A DNA stretch of 61,938 nt, taken from Planctomycetota bacterium. Lineage in GTDB: Bacteria > Planctomycetota > UBA1135 > GCA-002686595. The first letter of the stretch is position 1. Each line of letters opens with the position of its first letter. The DNA lies in contig SIAI01000022.1 of assembly GCA_009691855.1 (NCBI GenBank), positions 1-61,938 of the forward strand. The letters run 5' to 3'. The notes below the pieces were generated by a model. The model had not been told where the DNA came from. It was given only the letters and a program-made list of their open reading frames with translations, and did no database searches. This document shows positions 26,399-35,421 of the stretch, piece by piece. The position numbers and the translations under genes were made by a program.

Positions 26399-28330
26399 CT
26401 AGCCCGCGTTCGCCGGACTGGCGACGTTGAGCGAGTGGGGGCCGAGATCGACCTGCTCGTCCAGTCGATAGCGGCGCGCCACCTCGGGGCAGTGGGAGGG
26501 AACGAGTTCGACCTCGGGTTCGGCCACGGACAGCTGCTGCAGGCGCCGCAGCGTGTCCTGGGACTCGACCGCGGAGTCGGTGAAAATCCGCGTGAGCGCG
26601 TGCGGCGGCGCGCAGTCGCGGATGGAGGCCGTGGTGTAGGCCGCGTCGGCCAGCAGCAGACGGCGTGCTCCGTCCGCGCTGCGCACCAGCGCGCCCAGCT
26701 GGCCGCGCGCGTGACCGGGCAGGGGCAGCAGCCGCACCGCGCCGTCGCCGAAAAGGTCGTGAGCGCGCGCGAAGGGGCCGATGCCCGGATCGGCGAAGTC
26801 GCTGATCGGCGCGAGGCGTTCGCAAAAGTCCTCCGGCAGGAGCTCGGGCAGGAAGCCTTTGCGCACGGCCGCGAGGCCGCGGCGGTGACGCAGGGCCTCC
26901 CAGGCCGAGCGGGCGACGACGAAGCGTGCGCGCGGGAAGTCGCGCAAGCCGCCGATGTGGTCGGCATGGAAGTGGGAGATCACGATGTAGCGCACGTCGT
27001 GCGCATCGACGCCCGCGCGCCGCAGGAGCTCGCGCGCGCCGAGTGGCTCCGAGGTCTCGACCTCGGTGGCCCAACGGTACAAGCGATTGGGCAGCCTGCG
27101 CGTGGCCGCCGCGAAGCGCGTCGAGTAGCCGGTGTCGAACAGCAGCGCGCCCTCGTGCGGATGTCGCAGCAGCGCGAACGTCGCGTGGAAGCGGGTCGCG
27201 ACGTGCGCCGCTCCGCGCTGGGCGAGGTGCAGCGAGCGCGTCGTCCAGCCGGTCGAGAACAGCCGCCAGTCGACGGCGGTGGTCGCCGGCACGGGCGCGG
27301 GACGCTGCAGGGCGTCGAGCGTGCGCCGGAGACCGGTGGCGACCGAGACCAGCGGCCGATAGCCCAGCTTCTCCAGCGCCCCGCGGGGATCGAAGGTCTG
27401 CGAGCGCGCGAGCAGCGCGGCCGTGTAGCGCGTCAGCGCGGGTTCGCCCAGCCTGGGCAGCAGGCGATGCGCGAGCTCGAGGGCGTGGGCGACGGTGCGC
27501 GCGACTCCGTAGGGAATGGCCCGCAGCGGCGTCGGATAGCCGAGTCCGGCGACGAGCCACTCGAGGGTGGGCCACAACTCGACCGGGCTGGCGTTGGTGA
27601 TGGTGAGCGTGTCGCCGCGCGCGCCGCGCAGCCAGGCGAGCACCAACCCGAAGACCAGGTTGTCGACGTAGGTCAGATCGATCACGTTCCGACCGTGGCC
27701 GATGCGCCGCAGCCGGCCCTTGCGCGCGGACTCGAGCACGCGCGGCAAGAGCGCGCCGTCGCCCGGCCCGAAGATCGCGCGCGCGCGCACCAGCACCGCG
27801 TCGAGTCCGCGTTCCACCCCGGAGTGCACGACGGCCTCGGCTTCGCGCTTGGAAGCCGCGTAGCCGCAGATCGAGCGGCGCGGCGGGGGCGCATCGCCGG
27901 GGATGTCGAGTCGATCGCGAGCATCGAACAGGATCGCGGTCGACGAGACATGGATCAGGCGCGCGACGCCGTTGGACAGGCAACTCTCGACCACGTTGCG
28001 CGTGCCCTCGACATTGATCGCGCGCAGCTCGGCCAGGGGAGCCCACGGCGTGCACAGCGCCGCCGCGTGGAAGACCGCCGCAGCCCCGACCGACGCCGCT
28101 TGCAGCGCGCGCGCGTCGCGGATGTCCAGCGTGCGGAAGTCGATGCGCGCATGACGCACGCGCGTGGTGGCCAGCGGATTGCGGCCCACGGCGACGACGT
28201 CTTGTCCGGCTTCGGCCAGGGCGCGCGCCAGATGTGAGCCGAGGAAACCGGAAGCTCCGGTGACCAGCACGCGGCGTGGCCGTCCGCCGAGCTCGCCCTG
28301 CAGCGCCTGCAACAGCTCGGTACCTACCAC
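26399..28330 (-). CDS. Fusion of NAD-dependent epimerase/OleD-like reductase and metallo-beta-lactamase domain
   Basis: The 643-residue product starts at a GTG overlapping the end of the upstream synthase gene. Residues about 15-335 form an extended SDR of the 3-beta-HSD/OleD type: VLVTGASGFLGSHLA (NAD(P)-binding), a Ser in HVSSTA, and catalytic Tyr/Lys in YAASKREAE. Residues about 360-640 are a metallo-beta-lactamase domain with HFHADH (metal ligands), PLPGHARGQLG and Asp in LLLADAAYT, closest in style to lactonase-like members. In-frame fusion implies sequential reactions on one substrate: reduction of a keto group plus hydrolysis of an ester, lactone or thioester. The frame is unbroken. 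Confidence 0.82.
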   Translation of the reverse strand: MVGTELLQALQGELGGRPRRVLVTGASGFLGSHLARALAEAGQDVVAVGRNPLATTRVRHARIDFRTLDIRDARALQAASVGAAAVFHAAALCTPWAPLAELRAINVEGTRNVVESCLSNGVARLIHVSSTAILFDARDRLDIPGDAPPPRRSICGYAASKREAEAVVHSGVERGLDAVLVRARAIFGPGDGALLPRVLESARKGRLRRIGHGRNVIDLTYVDNLVFGLVLAWLRGARGDTLTITNASPVELWPTLEWLVAGLGYPTPLRAIPYGVARTVAHALELAHRLLPRLGEPALTRYTAALLARSQTFDPRGALEKLGYRPLVSVATGLRRTLDALQRPAPVPATTAVDWRLFSTGWTTRSLHLAQRGAAHVATRFHATFALLRHPHEGALLFDTGYSTRFAAATRRLPNRLYRWATEVETSEPLGARELLRRAGVDAHDVRYIVISHFHADHIGGLRDFPRARFVVARSAWEALRHRRGLAAVRKGFLPELLPEDFCERLAPISDFADPGIGPFARAHDLFGDGAVRLLPLPGHARGQLGALVRSADGARRLLLADAAYTTASIRDCAPPHALTRIFTDSAVESQDTLRRLQQLSVAEPEVELVPSHCPEVARRYRLDEQVDLGPHSLNVASPANAG

Positions 28331-29301
28331 TGGATCAGCGCCCCCGCGAGCGTGAGCCCGGCCCCGGTCGCGAAGAGCAGCACGCGGTCGCCGCGCCGGA
28401 CGCGACCGTCGGCGACCGCGCAGGCGAGCGCCATTGGCGTCGAGGCTGCCGCGCAGTTCCCGTAGCGATCGAGGATGCGCACGGTGCGTTCGGGCGGGAA
28501 GCCGAGCTTGGGCAGGAACTCGAACACGCGCTGCGAAGCCTGGTGCGGCACGACGAGCTCGACCTCCTGCGGCGAGCATTCGTCGCCGAGCAGCGCTTCC
28601 AGGAAGCCCCTGATGCGCCGCGCGGTCAGGCGGAACACGCGCGGGCCGTCCATGTGGAACAGGTTGTCCTCGGGCCGCGTGCGTGGATCGTTGGGATGGA
28701 GCCGTAGGCCGCCGCCGCGGATCTCGGCGAGCTCCGCGCCTTCGGACCACGATTCCATGCGGAAGCGCAGCAGACGGCCGCCGTCCGCGCGGCCGTCGAT
28801 CAGCGCTGCGGCCGCGCCGTCTCCGAGCAGCGCCGCGGACTCGGGTTCGGCCAGATTGCGCACGCGCGACGTCAGTTCGGCCGAGCAGATCAGGATGCGC
28901 TGGTATGTGCCCGCGGCGAGGTAGCAGGACGCCGCGTGCAGCGCGACGGGAAAGGAAGCGCACGTCGCGTGCAACGAGAACGCCGGGACGCCGCTCCAGC
29001 CGAGCTCGCGCTGGATGAACACGGCGCTGTCGGGCAGCGTCTGTCGCGCGGCCGAAGCGGCGAACAGCAACAGGTCCGGGCGCTGTCCGCCCGCCGCCTC
29101 GCGCGCGACCCCGGCGGCGAACACGGCCAGGTCGCAGTCGGGCTCCGCGATACGCCGCTCGCGCACGCCGGTGTGCTCGACGATCCACGCCTGGGTGCGG
29201 CCGATGCGCGGCGCGAGCTGCTCAGCGGTCTCGATGCGGTCGGGTGCCGCGTGCACGACGCGGACGACGTGCAGAGGCAGAGAACTTGCGAGCTTGCTCA
29301 T
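28324..29301 (-). CDS. Beta-ketoacyl-ACP synthase III family / OleA-like condensing enzyme
   Basis: The 325-residue thiolase-fold enzyme has Cys in LHATCASFPVAL, His in VVPHQAS and Asn in YGNCAAAST, the KASIII triad. The Gly-rich C-terminal LFATGAGLTLAGALIQW is typical. KASIII starts fatty acid synthesis, but family members such as OleA or PqsD join two acyl groups or make signalling molecules. Being first in an operon with an OleD-like reductase, a lactonase-like domain, an exporter and a SAM aminocarboxypropyltransferase, it more likely primes a specialised lipid than bulk fatty acids. Confidence 0.88.
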   Translation of the reverse strand: MSKLASSLPLHVVRVVHAAPDRIETAEQLAPRIGRTQAWIVEHTGVRERRIAEPDCDLAVFAAGVAREAAGGQRPDLLLFAASAARQTLPDSAVFIQRELGWSGVPAFSLHATCASFPVALHAASCYLAAGTYQRILICSAELTSRVRNLAEPESAALLGDGAAAALIDGRADGGRLLRFRMESWSEGAELAEIRGGGLRLHPNDPRTRPEDNLFHMDGPRVFRLTARRIRGFLEALLGDECSPQEVELVVPHQASQRVFEFLPKLGFPPERTVRILDRYGNCAAASTPMALACAVADGRVRRGDRVLLFATGAGLTLAGALIQW

Positions 29302-29611
29302 GGCGCCAACACCGCGAGGGCGTACGCACGCTCCCCTTCCCGAAAGGCCATTCTCCTGCGGCAACGCGTGCCTGTCCAATCCGAACGGTCGGCTCGCGCG
29401 CAGGCTCGGGTCGCGCTCAGCGCGGGCGAAGCCCGCAACCCAACGCGGAGAATCTGCACCCGCGCTGAGCTCTCGTTGGCGGGGAGGCGAACCCTGGCGA
29501 ACCCTCCCCCGCGACTCCTCCTCCATGCCAGGCGCGACACGCGGCATCCCCCGGCCGGAAGGATGCCTCCACCCGTTGCGAACTTCGCCTCGCGTTCCGT
29601 ACAAGGGGTGC
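29302..29611. other. Divergent intergenic region holding a repeat
   Basis: It separates the lipid operon (leftward) and the sulfatase gene (rightward), so both promoters should lie here. The only clear structure is the palindromic repeat at 29416-29545. An A/G-rich AAGGGG just before the GTG at 29612 may serve as ribosome-binding site. Confidence 0.5.
29416..29545 (+). repeat. Dispersed palindromic repeat, copy 1
   Basis: A 54-bp core (29416-29469) is bounded by 11-bp perfect inverted repeats CTCAGCGCGGG/CCCGCGCTGAG. It is followed by about 75 bp that, with gaps, also match copy 2 at 53639-53759 in inverted orientation. Shared blocks include GCCCGCAACCCAA, TTGGCGGGG, GCGACTCCTCCTCCA and GCCAGGCGCG. 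Both copies are intergenic, so this is a repeat family and not coding sequence. Confidence 0.75.
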
Positions 29612-31342
29612 GTGCTCGCCCTGTTCGCCTCCTTGTCCTTGCTGCCGGGAGCGCGCTCCGACACGCCGCCGCCGGGCAACATCCTGATCCTCGTCGCCGA
29701 CGATCTCGGCCTCGATCAGGTGCACGCCTACGGCCTCGCGCCGAACCCGCCGCCGACGCCGAACCTGGATCGTCTGGCGAGCGACGGCGTGCTGTTCCGC
29801 AATGCCTGGTCGCAGCCGACGTGTTCGCCGACGCGCGCCACGATCCAGACCGGGCGCTACGGCTTCCGCACCGGCATCGGTGCGATGATCGATCCGTTCA
29901 CCGGCGGCCCGGCGCTGGCGCTGAGCGAGGTCACCCTGCCGGAGATGCTCGACCTCGGCACGGGCGCGCGCTACGCGCACGCCGCGATCGGCAAGTGGCA
30001 CCTCGCCACCAGTCAGAACGGCGGCAACCTCGCCCCGAACCTGGCCGGCTACGCGCACTTCGCGGGCTCGATCGAGGGCCAGCTGAACAGCTTCACGTAC
30101 TGGCAGCACGTGGTGGACGGCGTGGCCACGAACACGCGCGACTACGCCACCAGCGTGTGCGTCGATGACGCGCTCGGCTGGATCCAGAGCCAGCCCCAGG
30201 ACCGCCCGTGGCTGTGCGTGGTCAACTTCCAGGCGCCGCACGCGCCCTACCACCGCCCGCCGCCGGGGCTCTTCACCGAGACCCTGCCCGGCCAGGACCC
30301 GCGCGCGCTGTGCAACTCGGTGGGCGGCGATCCCTACCCGTTCTTCCGCGCCATGATCGAGGCCCTGGACCACGAGATCGGGCGCCTGCTGGCGAACCTG
30401 CCGGCCGACGACGTGGCCAACACGACGGTGCTGTTCCTCGGTGACAATGGCACCGATCCGTGCATGGTGCGCGCGCCGTTCCCGCCGGAGGCCAAGGGCA
30501 CGCTGTACCAGGGCGGCGTGAACGTGCCGCTGATCGCCTCGGGCTATCGCGTGACGGGGCGCGGCGTGAGCGCTTCCCTGGTGAACACCAGCGACCTCTT
30601 CGCGACCGTGGCCGAGCTCGCCGGCGTCGACCTCGCCGCGACGCTGCCCGGCTACACGCTCGACTCGCGCAGCTTCGCGCCCTGCCTCGCCGATCCGCGC
30701 CGGCGCGTGCGCGAGTGGCTCTACGCCGAGACCTTCACCCAGAACGGTCCGGGCCATCCCGTGCCGCTGCCACCGTGCCCGAGCAGCGCCGTGTGCCAGA
30801 GCGCGCTCGGCCTCGACGGGCCGGGCAGTGCGACGCTGACCAGCTGCGGTCCGCCGCTGTACGGGCGCTACGGCGCCAACGCGGTGCCCTGGTTGCTGAG
30901 CGGCGCGCGTCCGCAGTCCCGCGCCTGGCTCCTGATCGGCGCGGACGCGCCGGCCTTCGAGCCACGCCTCGGCGCCTGGATCGCCTCGCGCCCGCCGGCG
31001 CTGGTCCTGCCCTTCGTCGTCGGCTCGAGCGGCACGCTCGCCAGCTGGACCTGGACCGGCTCGACCTCGACCCAGCCCATCTACCAGTTCGTCGTGCGCG
31101 ATCCGACGCAGCCGCTCGGCTTCTCGGTCAGCGACGCGCTGCGCATGGACCTCTTGTGGACCGACATGCAGGCCGTGCGTGGCTCGCGCTACAAGCTGAT
31201 CCGCTTCGATCCGTGCACGGAGGAGCTGTACGACCTCGCGCTCGATCCGTACGAGCACACGAACCTGCTGGCGCGCGGCCTATCGACCGCCGAGCGCGCC
31301 GCCTACGACGCGCTGACGCGCGTGCTGGACGGGATTCGCTAG
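29612..31342 (+). CDS. Cys-type sulfatase (formylglycine-dependent family)
   Basis: The 576-residue exported enzyme starts at a GTG with a signal peptide (LALFASLSLLPGARS). The metal-binding ILILVADDLGLDQ is followed by the sulfatase motif CSPTRATIQTGRYG, where Cys is converted to formylglycine. HAPYHRPP and FLGDNGTD complete the active-site pattern. A Cys-rich insertion (about 380-440) and a long C-terminal part are unusual. Such enzymes release sulfate from polysaccharides or sterols outside the cytoplasm. A formylglycine-generating enzyme must be encoded elsewhere; the FGE relic at 1.9 kb is part of a TIR fusion and is broken. Confidence 0.87.
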   Translation: MLALFASLSLLPGARSDTPPPGNILILVADDLGLDQVHAYGLAPNPPPTPNLDRLASDGVLFRNAWSQPTCSPTRATIQTGRYGFRTGIGAMIDPFTGGPALALSEVTLPEMLDLGTGARYAHAAIGKWHLATSQNGGNLAPNLAGYAHFAGSIEGQLNSFTYWQHVVDGVATNTRDYATSVCVDDALGWIQSQPQDRPWLCVVNFQAPHAPYHRPPPGLFTETLPGQDPRALCNSVGGDPYPFFRAMIEALDHEIGRLLANLPADDVANTTVLFLGDNGTDPCMVRAPFPPEAKGTLYQGGVNVPLIASGYRVTGRGVSASLVNTSDLFATVAELAGVDLAATLPGYTLDSRSFAPCLADPRRRVREWLYAETFTQNGPGHPVPLPPCPSSAVCQSALGLDGPGSATLTSCGPPLYGRYGANAVPWLLSGARPQSRAWLLIGADAPAFEPRLGAWIASRPPALVLPFVVGSSGTLASWTWTGSTSTQPIYQFVVRDPTQPLGFSVSDALRMDLLWTDMQAVRGSRYKLIRFDPCTEELYDLALDPYEHTNLLARGLSTAERAAYDALTRVLDGIR

Positions 31343-31346
31343 ACCG

Positions 31347-31615
31347 TCACTTACCGGCCGGTTCGGGCTCGAGCGCGCGCAGGGCGGCGTTCACGGCGGC
31401 ATCCTCGGGATCCAGCTCGTGCGCGAGGCGCAGGAAGTCGCGCGCCTGCTCGGCCCGTCCCTGCATGCGGCTGATGTCCGCCAGGAAGGTGTAGGTGCCG
31501 AGGACGTCGAGCGCGCGTTGCTTCCAGGCCTCGTACAGCGGGCGTGCGGCAGCGATTCCCTGCGCCTCTTCGAGCTCGAACAGCAGCGAAGCCGCCAGCA
31601 TGCTTCCCAGTGCAC
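31347..31615 (-). pseudogene. 3' fragment of a TPR-protein gene
   Basis: Minus-strand coding character covers the last 80-90 residues only. It carries a TPR-like block (TYTFLADISRMQGRAEQARDFLRLAHELDPEDAAVN) and the stop at 31347. Upstream the frame enters the HYR sequence of the opposite strand and loses meaning, so the 5' part is gone. Probably the truncated tail of a TPR lipoprotein or sulfatase/TPR gene like those at 32-37 kb. Confidence 0.5.
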
Positions 31616-31925
31616 ATTTTTTGTCGTGGTAATCGACACCACTCCCCCCGAGATCAACGCGCCCCCGTTCATCTTCAGGGAGGCGCCGCCGGGTGTCCCT
31701 GGCACGATCGTGACCTTTCCCCCTTTCGTGCATGATCTCTGTGATCCGTCTCCCTCTGTCGTCTTCACACCGGCATCGGGGAGCTTCTTCCCATTGGGAC
31801 CGACTCGCGTGACCTGCGTCGCAACAGACGCATCCGGAAATCAGAGCATCAAGCACTTCACGGTAGGCGTAGGCCCGAGGCCGCACCCGCCCTCTCCAAC
31901 TATAGTGATAGGTGTTCGGGGCTAA
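31616..31925 (+). pseudogene. Fragment of a HYR-domain protein gene
   Basis: The stretch encodes the junction and body of a hyalin repeat: VVVIDTTPPEI, FPPFVHDLC, GSFFPLGPTRVTCVATDASGN and HFTVGVGP, then a stop. There is no start and the upstream part belongs to the opposite-strand TPR fragment, so only one repeat remains. Composition is lower in GC than the neighbours. HYR repeats are normally found in large secreted adhesion proteins. Confidence 0.65.
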
Positions 31926-32020
31926 CCCCGCCGGTTGGCGCAGAGGAGCCGATGGCTTACCCCCAGGCTAGTGGTATCCGAAAACTGCGCAGAGGGTCGC
32001 TACCGGTGCGAGGCTGTGTG

Positions 32021-33745
32021 TCACCCGTCTGATCTCGCCTTGCGATAGCGCGCCTCGAGCGCGTCCATCTCGCTCGCGCGCCCCAGGCTGGTCAGTACCT
32101 CGCGCAGCGCGTCGAGGTAGCGCGGGCGGCCGGCGGTGAGCTCGACCGCGCGCGTGAGCGGCGCCACGGCGTCGGCGGGGCGCTTCGCGGCGAGGAGTGC
32201 CAGACCGAGCTTGTGGTAGTAGCGTCCGCGCGGCGGTCCGCTCTGGGTGAGCTGCTCCAGCACGGTGACGGCCTCAGCCGCGCGGCCGAGCTTCAAGTAG
32301 TAGGCGCCGAGCTCGTCCAGGGCGAAGAAGTTGGTCGGCGTCTCGCGCAGCACGGCCTCGTAGACCGCCGCGGCCTCGGCCGTCTTGCCCGCGGCATCGA
32401 GCTCCTGCGCGCGCGCCTGCTGCACGAAGAAGCCGGCCTGCGAGCGCGGGCTGGCGAGCGCCGTCTTGGCCAGCGGGTGCGGCAGTTCACCCGCGTCCTC
32501 GCCCGCGCCGGTGTAGCCCAGGCCGCGGATGGCGTCGAGCGCCTCGCCGTTGCCGCCGATCTCTTCATGGGCGAGCGCGGGCGCGTCGGCGAGGTGCGCG
32601 ATCGGCGCGCGGAAGGCGTCGAGCTCGGCGGCGCGGGTCGCGGCGAGGTCGTGCAGCTCGCGCGGATCCGCGCGCCAGTCGTACAGCTCGGGCTCGGAGC
32701 TGTGGATGTACTTGCCACGCGCGTCGAGCCAGCCGCTGAGCGGGCTCCAGCCGCAGGAGAAGTACGCGTAGTAGGATTCGAAGTACACGCCGCGCTCGCT
32801 CGGCAGCGCGCGCGCGAAGAAGCTCAGGCCGTCGATGTCGGTGAGTTCCTCGAGCCCCATGGCCTCGACCAGCGTGGGCGCGACGTCCACGGCGCTGGCG
32901 AGCTCGTGCGAGCTCTGGCCCGCGCGCCGCGTGCTCGCGCTCTGCGGCCAGCGCGCGACGAAGGGCACGTGCAGCGTGGTCTCGTAGCAGAACGTGCCGT
33001 GCGTGACCTCACCATGCTCGCCGAAGGCCTCGCCGTGATCGGCCAGGGCCAGCACGAAGGTCTCGTCCCACATCCCGCGCGCCTTCAGGCCGTCGAACAG
33101 GCGCCCGAGCTCGTGGTCCATCTCGGCCACCTCGGCCAGGTACGGCGTCGAGAAGCGCGCGGCGTACGCGGCGCTGGGCGAGTAGGGATGGTGCGGGTCG
33201 TAGAGGTGCACCCACAGGAAGAACGGCTCGGCCGGGTCGCGCTGCGCAAGCCACTCGAGCGCGGCGTCGATCGTGGCCTTGGCCGGACGCTCGGCGCCGT
33301 GCGCGCGCTCGACCTCGCCGCGGCGCTTGGGCACGGAGTAGACCTCGAAGCCCTGCGCCAGGCCGAAGTCGTCGTCGAGCACCACCGAGCTGACGAAGGC
33401 CGCCGTCGGGAATCCGGCCTCGCGCGCGCGCTCGGCCAAGGTCTCGGCCGTGGCCGGCAGCACGCTGACGCCGTTGTCGCGCAGGCCGTGGCGCGGCGGA
33501 TAGAGCCCGGTGAGCATCGAGGTGTGCGCCGGCTGCGTCAGGGCCATCACGGTGTGCGCCGAATCGAAGCGCACGCCGTCGGCGGCCAGGGCGTCGAGCA
33601 CGGGCGTGGTCGGCTCCGCGTTGCCGTAGCACGAGAGCGCGTCGGCGCGCGTCGTGTCCAGCGTCACGAGCAGCACGGAGTGGCGCGTGTGCTCCCGGTT
33701 GCCGCAGGCGCTGACGAGTGCGAACAACGCGAGCCAGCGCTTCAC
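32021..33745 (-). CDS. Sulfatase-fold hydrolase with C-terminal TPRs, Thr-type active site (third of three)
   Basis: The 574-residue lipoprotein (LALFALVSAC) has an alkaline-phosphatase-superfamily domain. Metal motif VTLDTTRADALSCYG is at residues 27-41, and later come HLYDPHHPY, ADHGEAFGEHGE and HVPFVARWP. At the position of the sulfatase C/S-x-P-x-R motif it has TQPAH (Thr70), so formylglycine cannot form. C-terminal residues from about 445 carry TPR repeats. Start is GTG at 33745, overlapping the preceding stop as GTGA. Thr nucleophiles occur in phosphotransferase/phosphodiesterase members, so a phosphate or phospholipid substrate is more likely than a sulfate ester. Confidence 0.82.
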   Translation of the reverse strand: MKRWLALFALVSACGNREHTRHSVLLVTLDTTRADALSCYGNAEPTTPVLDALAADGVRFDSAHTVMALTQPAHTSMLTGLYPPRHGLRDNGVSVLPATAETLAERAREAGFPTAAFVSSVVLDDDFGLAQGFEVYSVPKRRGEVERAHGAERPAKATIDAALEWLAQRDPAEPFFLWVHLYDPHHPYSPSAAYAARFSTPYLAEVAEMDHELGRLFDGLKARGMWDETFVLALADHGEAFGEHGEVTHGTFCYETTLHVPFVARWPQSASTRRAGQSSHELASAVDVAPTLVEAMGLEELTDIDGLSFFARALPSERGVYFESYYAYFSCGWSPLSGWLDARGKYIHSSEPELYDWRADPRELHDLAATRAAELDAFRAPIAHLADAPALAHEEIGGNGEALDAIRGLGYTGAGEDAGELPHPLAKTALASPRSQAGFFVQQARAQELDAAGKTAEAAAVYEAVLRETPTNFFALDELGAYYLKLGRAAEAVTVLEQLTQSGPPRGRYYHKLGLALLAAKRPADAVAPLTRAVELTAGRPRYLDALREVLTSLGRASEMDALEARYRKARSDG

Positions 33746-35421
33746 TCGTCCTCCGTCCCCTCGCCGCCGCCCTCGCCGCGCGCCTGGGCGAGCTTGGCGC
33801 GATAGCGCGCCTCGCCGGGCGCGAGCTCGACCGCGCGCGTCAGCCGGGCCACGGCCTCCTCGCGCCGCCCGAGCTTCAGCGCGCACTGGCCGAGCTTGTA
33901 GAGGATCTGCGGCTGCATGTCCGCAGCATCCGCGAGCGGCGTCAGGACGTCCACGGCCCGCTGGTACTCCTTGGCGCGCATGTACGCGGTCGCCAGCAGC
34001 CCGGTGACGAAGGCGTTGTGTGGATCGGCGCGGTTGAGGCGCGTCAGCAGCTCGGCCGCCTCGGCGTTCTTGCCCTTGTTCAGGCGCTCCTGCGCGACCA
34101 TCGCCTCGCGCCAGGCGCCGACCATCGCGTGCGGGCTGGGCCGCGTCGAGGGCTCGAGCGGATGGGGGAGCACCGCGCGCGCGCTGGCGGCGCCGGCGTA
34201 GCCGAGCTCCTGGATCCCTTCTCGAAGCCCGGCGTCGACCTCGCCGGCACCGCCGAGCTGCGGCTTCGCCCCCACGGCGGCAATCGCCGCGCGGAAGCGC
34301 TCCGCCTGCGCGCCGCGCTCCGCGACGAGGTCGTGCTCCTCGCCGGGATCCGCGGCGAGGTCGAACAGCTCCGGCCGCGAGCTGTGCACGTACTTCTCGC
34401 GGCCCTCGAGCCAGCCCGCGATGGGGCTCCAGCCGAAGGCGAAGTAGCCCGCGTAGGTCTCGAAGTAGATCCCGCGTGCCTCGTCCGGCGGCGCGAGCAA
34501 CGAGCGTCCATCGACGTCGGGGAGCGCGACGCCGAGCGCTTCGGCCAGCGTCGGCGCGACGTCCACGGCGCTGACGAGCTGCTGCGAGCGCGCACCCGCC
34601 GCGAACAGTCCCGGCGCGCGCAGGAGGAGCGGCACGTGCAGCGTCGGGTTCCAGGCGAAGGCGCCGTGGGTGATCTCTTGGTGTTCGCCGAAGGCCTCAC
34701 CGTGGTCGGCGGTGACGCACACCAGCGTCGTGTCGAGCGCCGCTTCGGCGCGCAGCGCGGCGAACACGCGCCCGAGCTCGGCGTCGACCTCGCTCACCTC
34801 GGCCAGGTAGCGCTCGAGCTCGTTCGCCTGCGCCGGCAACTCGCGCTGCGGCGTGTACGGATGGTGCGCGTCGTAGACGTGCAGCCACAGGAAGAACGGC
34901 CGCGCGCGCTCGCGCTGGCCGAGCCAGGCGAGTGCGTTGTCCACGACCGCGCGCGCCGGACGCTCGAAGGGATGCCCGCTCGTGCTGCGCTGCGCCGGCG
35001 GGCCGTCGTAGGTCTCGAAGCCCTGATCGAGCGCGAAGGCCTTGTCGAGCACGACCGCGCCCACGAACGCGGCTGTCTGTATCCCGGCGGCGCGCGCGGC
35101 CTCGGCCAGGGTGTGCGCCGAGGCATCCAGCGCGCCGATGCCGTTGTCGCGCAGGCCGTGGCGCGGCGGATAGAGCCCGGTCAAGAGCGTGGTGTGCGCG
35201 GTGAGCGTGATCGGCGCCACCGTGAAGGCGCGCTCGAACAGCGTGCCCTCGCGCGCCAGCTCGTCGAGCGCGGGTGTGGTGTCGGCGCGCTCGCCGTAGC
35301 ACGAGAGCGCGTCGGCGCGCGTGGTGTCGAGCGTGATCAGCAGCACCGAGCGCGGTCCGCGCGGCGCGGCAGGCGCGCAGGCGCAGAGCATCGCGCAGCT
35401 CACGAGCAGCAGCGTCCTCAC
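33742..35421 (-). CDS. Sulfatase-fold hydrolase with C-terminal TPRs, Thr-type active site (second of three)
   Basis: The 559-residue lipoprotein (LLLVSCAMLCAC) is paralogous to its neighbours. LITLDTTRADALSCYG supplies metal ligands, TLTAH (Thr72) sits at the nucleophile position, and YDAHHPYTPQ, TADHGEAFGEH and HVPLLLRAP complete the site. TPR-like helices occupy the last 130 residues (AEAAELLTRLNRADP, AVDVLTPLADAADMQPQ). The start GTG at 35421 overlaps the preceding stop (GTGA) and its own stop overlaps the next GTG, so all three genes are translationally coupled. Confidence 0.82.
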   Translation of the reverse strand: MRTLLLVSCAMLCACAPAAPRGPRSVLLITLDTTRADALSCYGERADTTPALDELAREGTLFERAFTVAPITLTAHTTLLTGLYPPRHGLRDNGIGALDASAHTLAEAARAAGIQTAAFVGAVVLDKAFALDQGFETYDGPPAQRSTSGHPFERPARAVVDNALAWLGQRERARPFFLWLHVYDAHHPYTPQRELPAQANELERYLAEVSEVDAELGRVFAALRAEAALDTTLVCVTADHGEAFGEHQEITHGAFAWNPTLHVPLLLRAPGLFAAGARSQQLVSAVDVAPTLAEALGVALPDVDGRSLLAPPDEARGIYFETYAGYFAFGWSPIAGWLEGREKYVHSSRPELFDLAADPGEEHDLVAERGAQAERFRAAIAAVGAKPQLGGAGEVDAGLREGIQELGYAGAASARAVLPHPLEPSTRPSPHAMVGAWREAMVAQERLNKGKNAEAAELLTRLNRADPHNAFVTGLLATAYMRAKEYQRAVDVLTPLADAADMQPQILYKLGQCALKLGRREEAVARLTRAVELAPGEARYRAKLAQARGEGGGEGTEDE

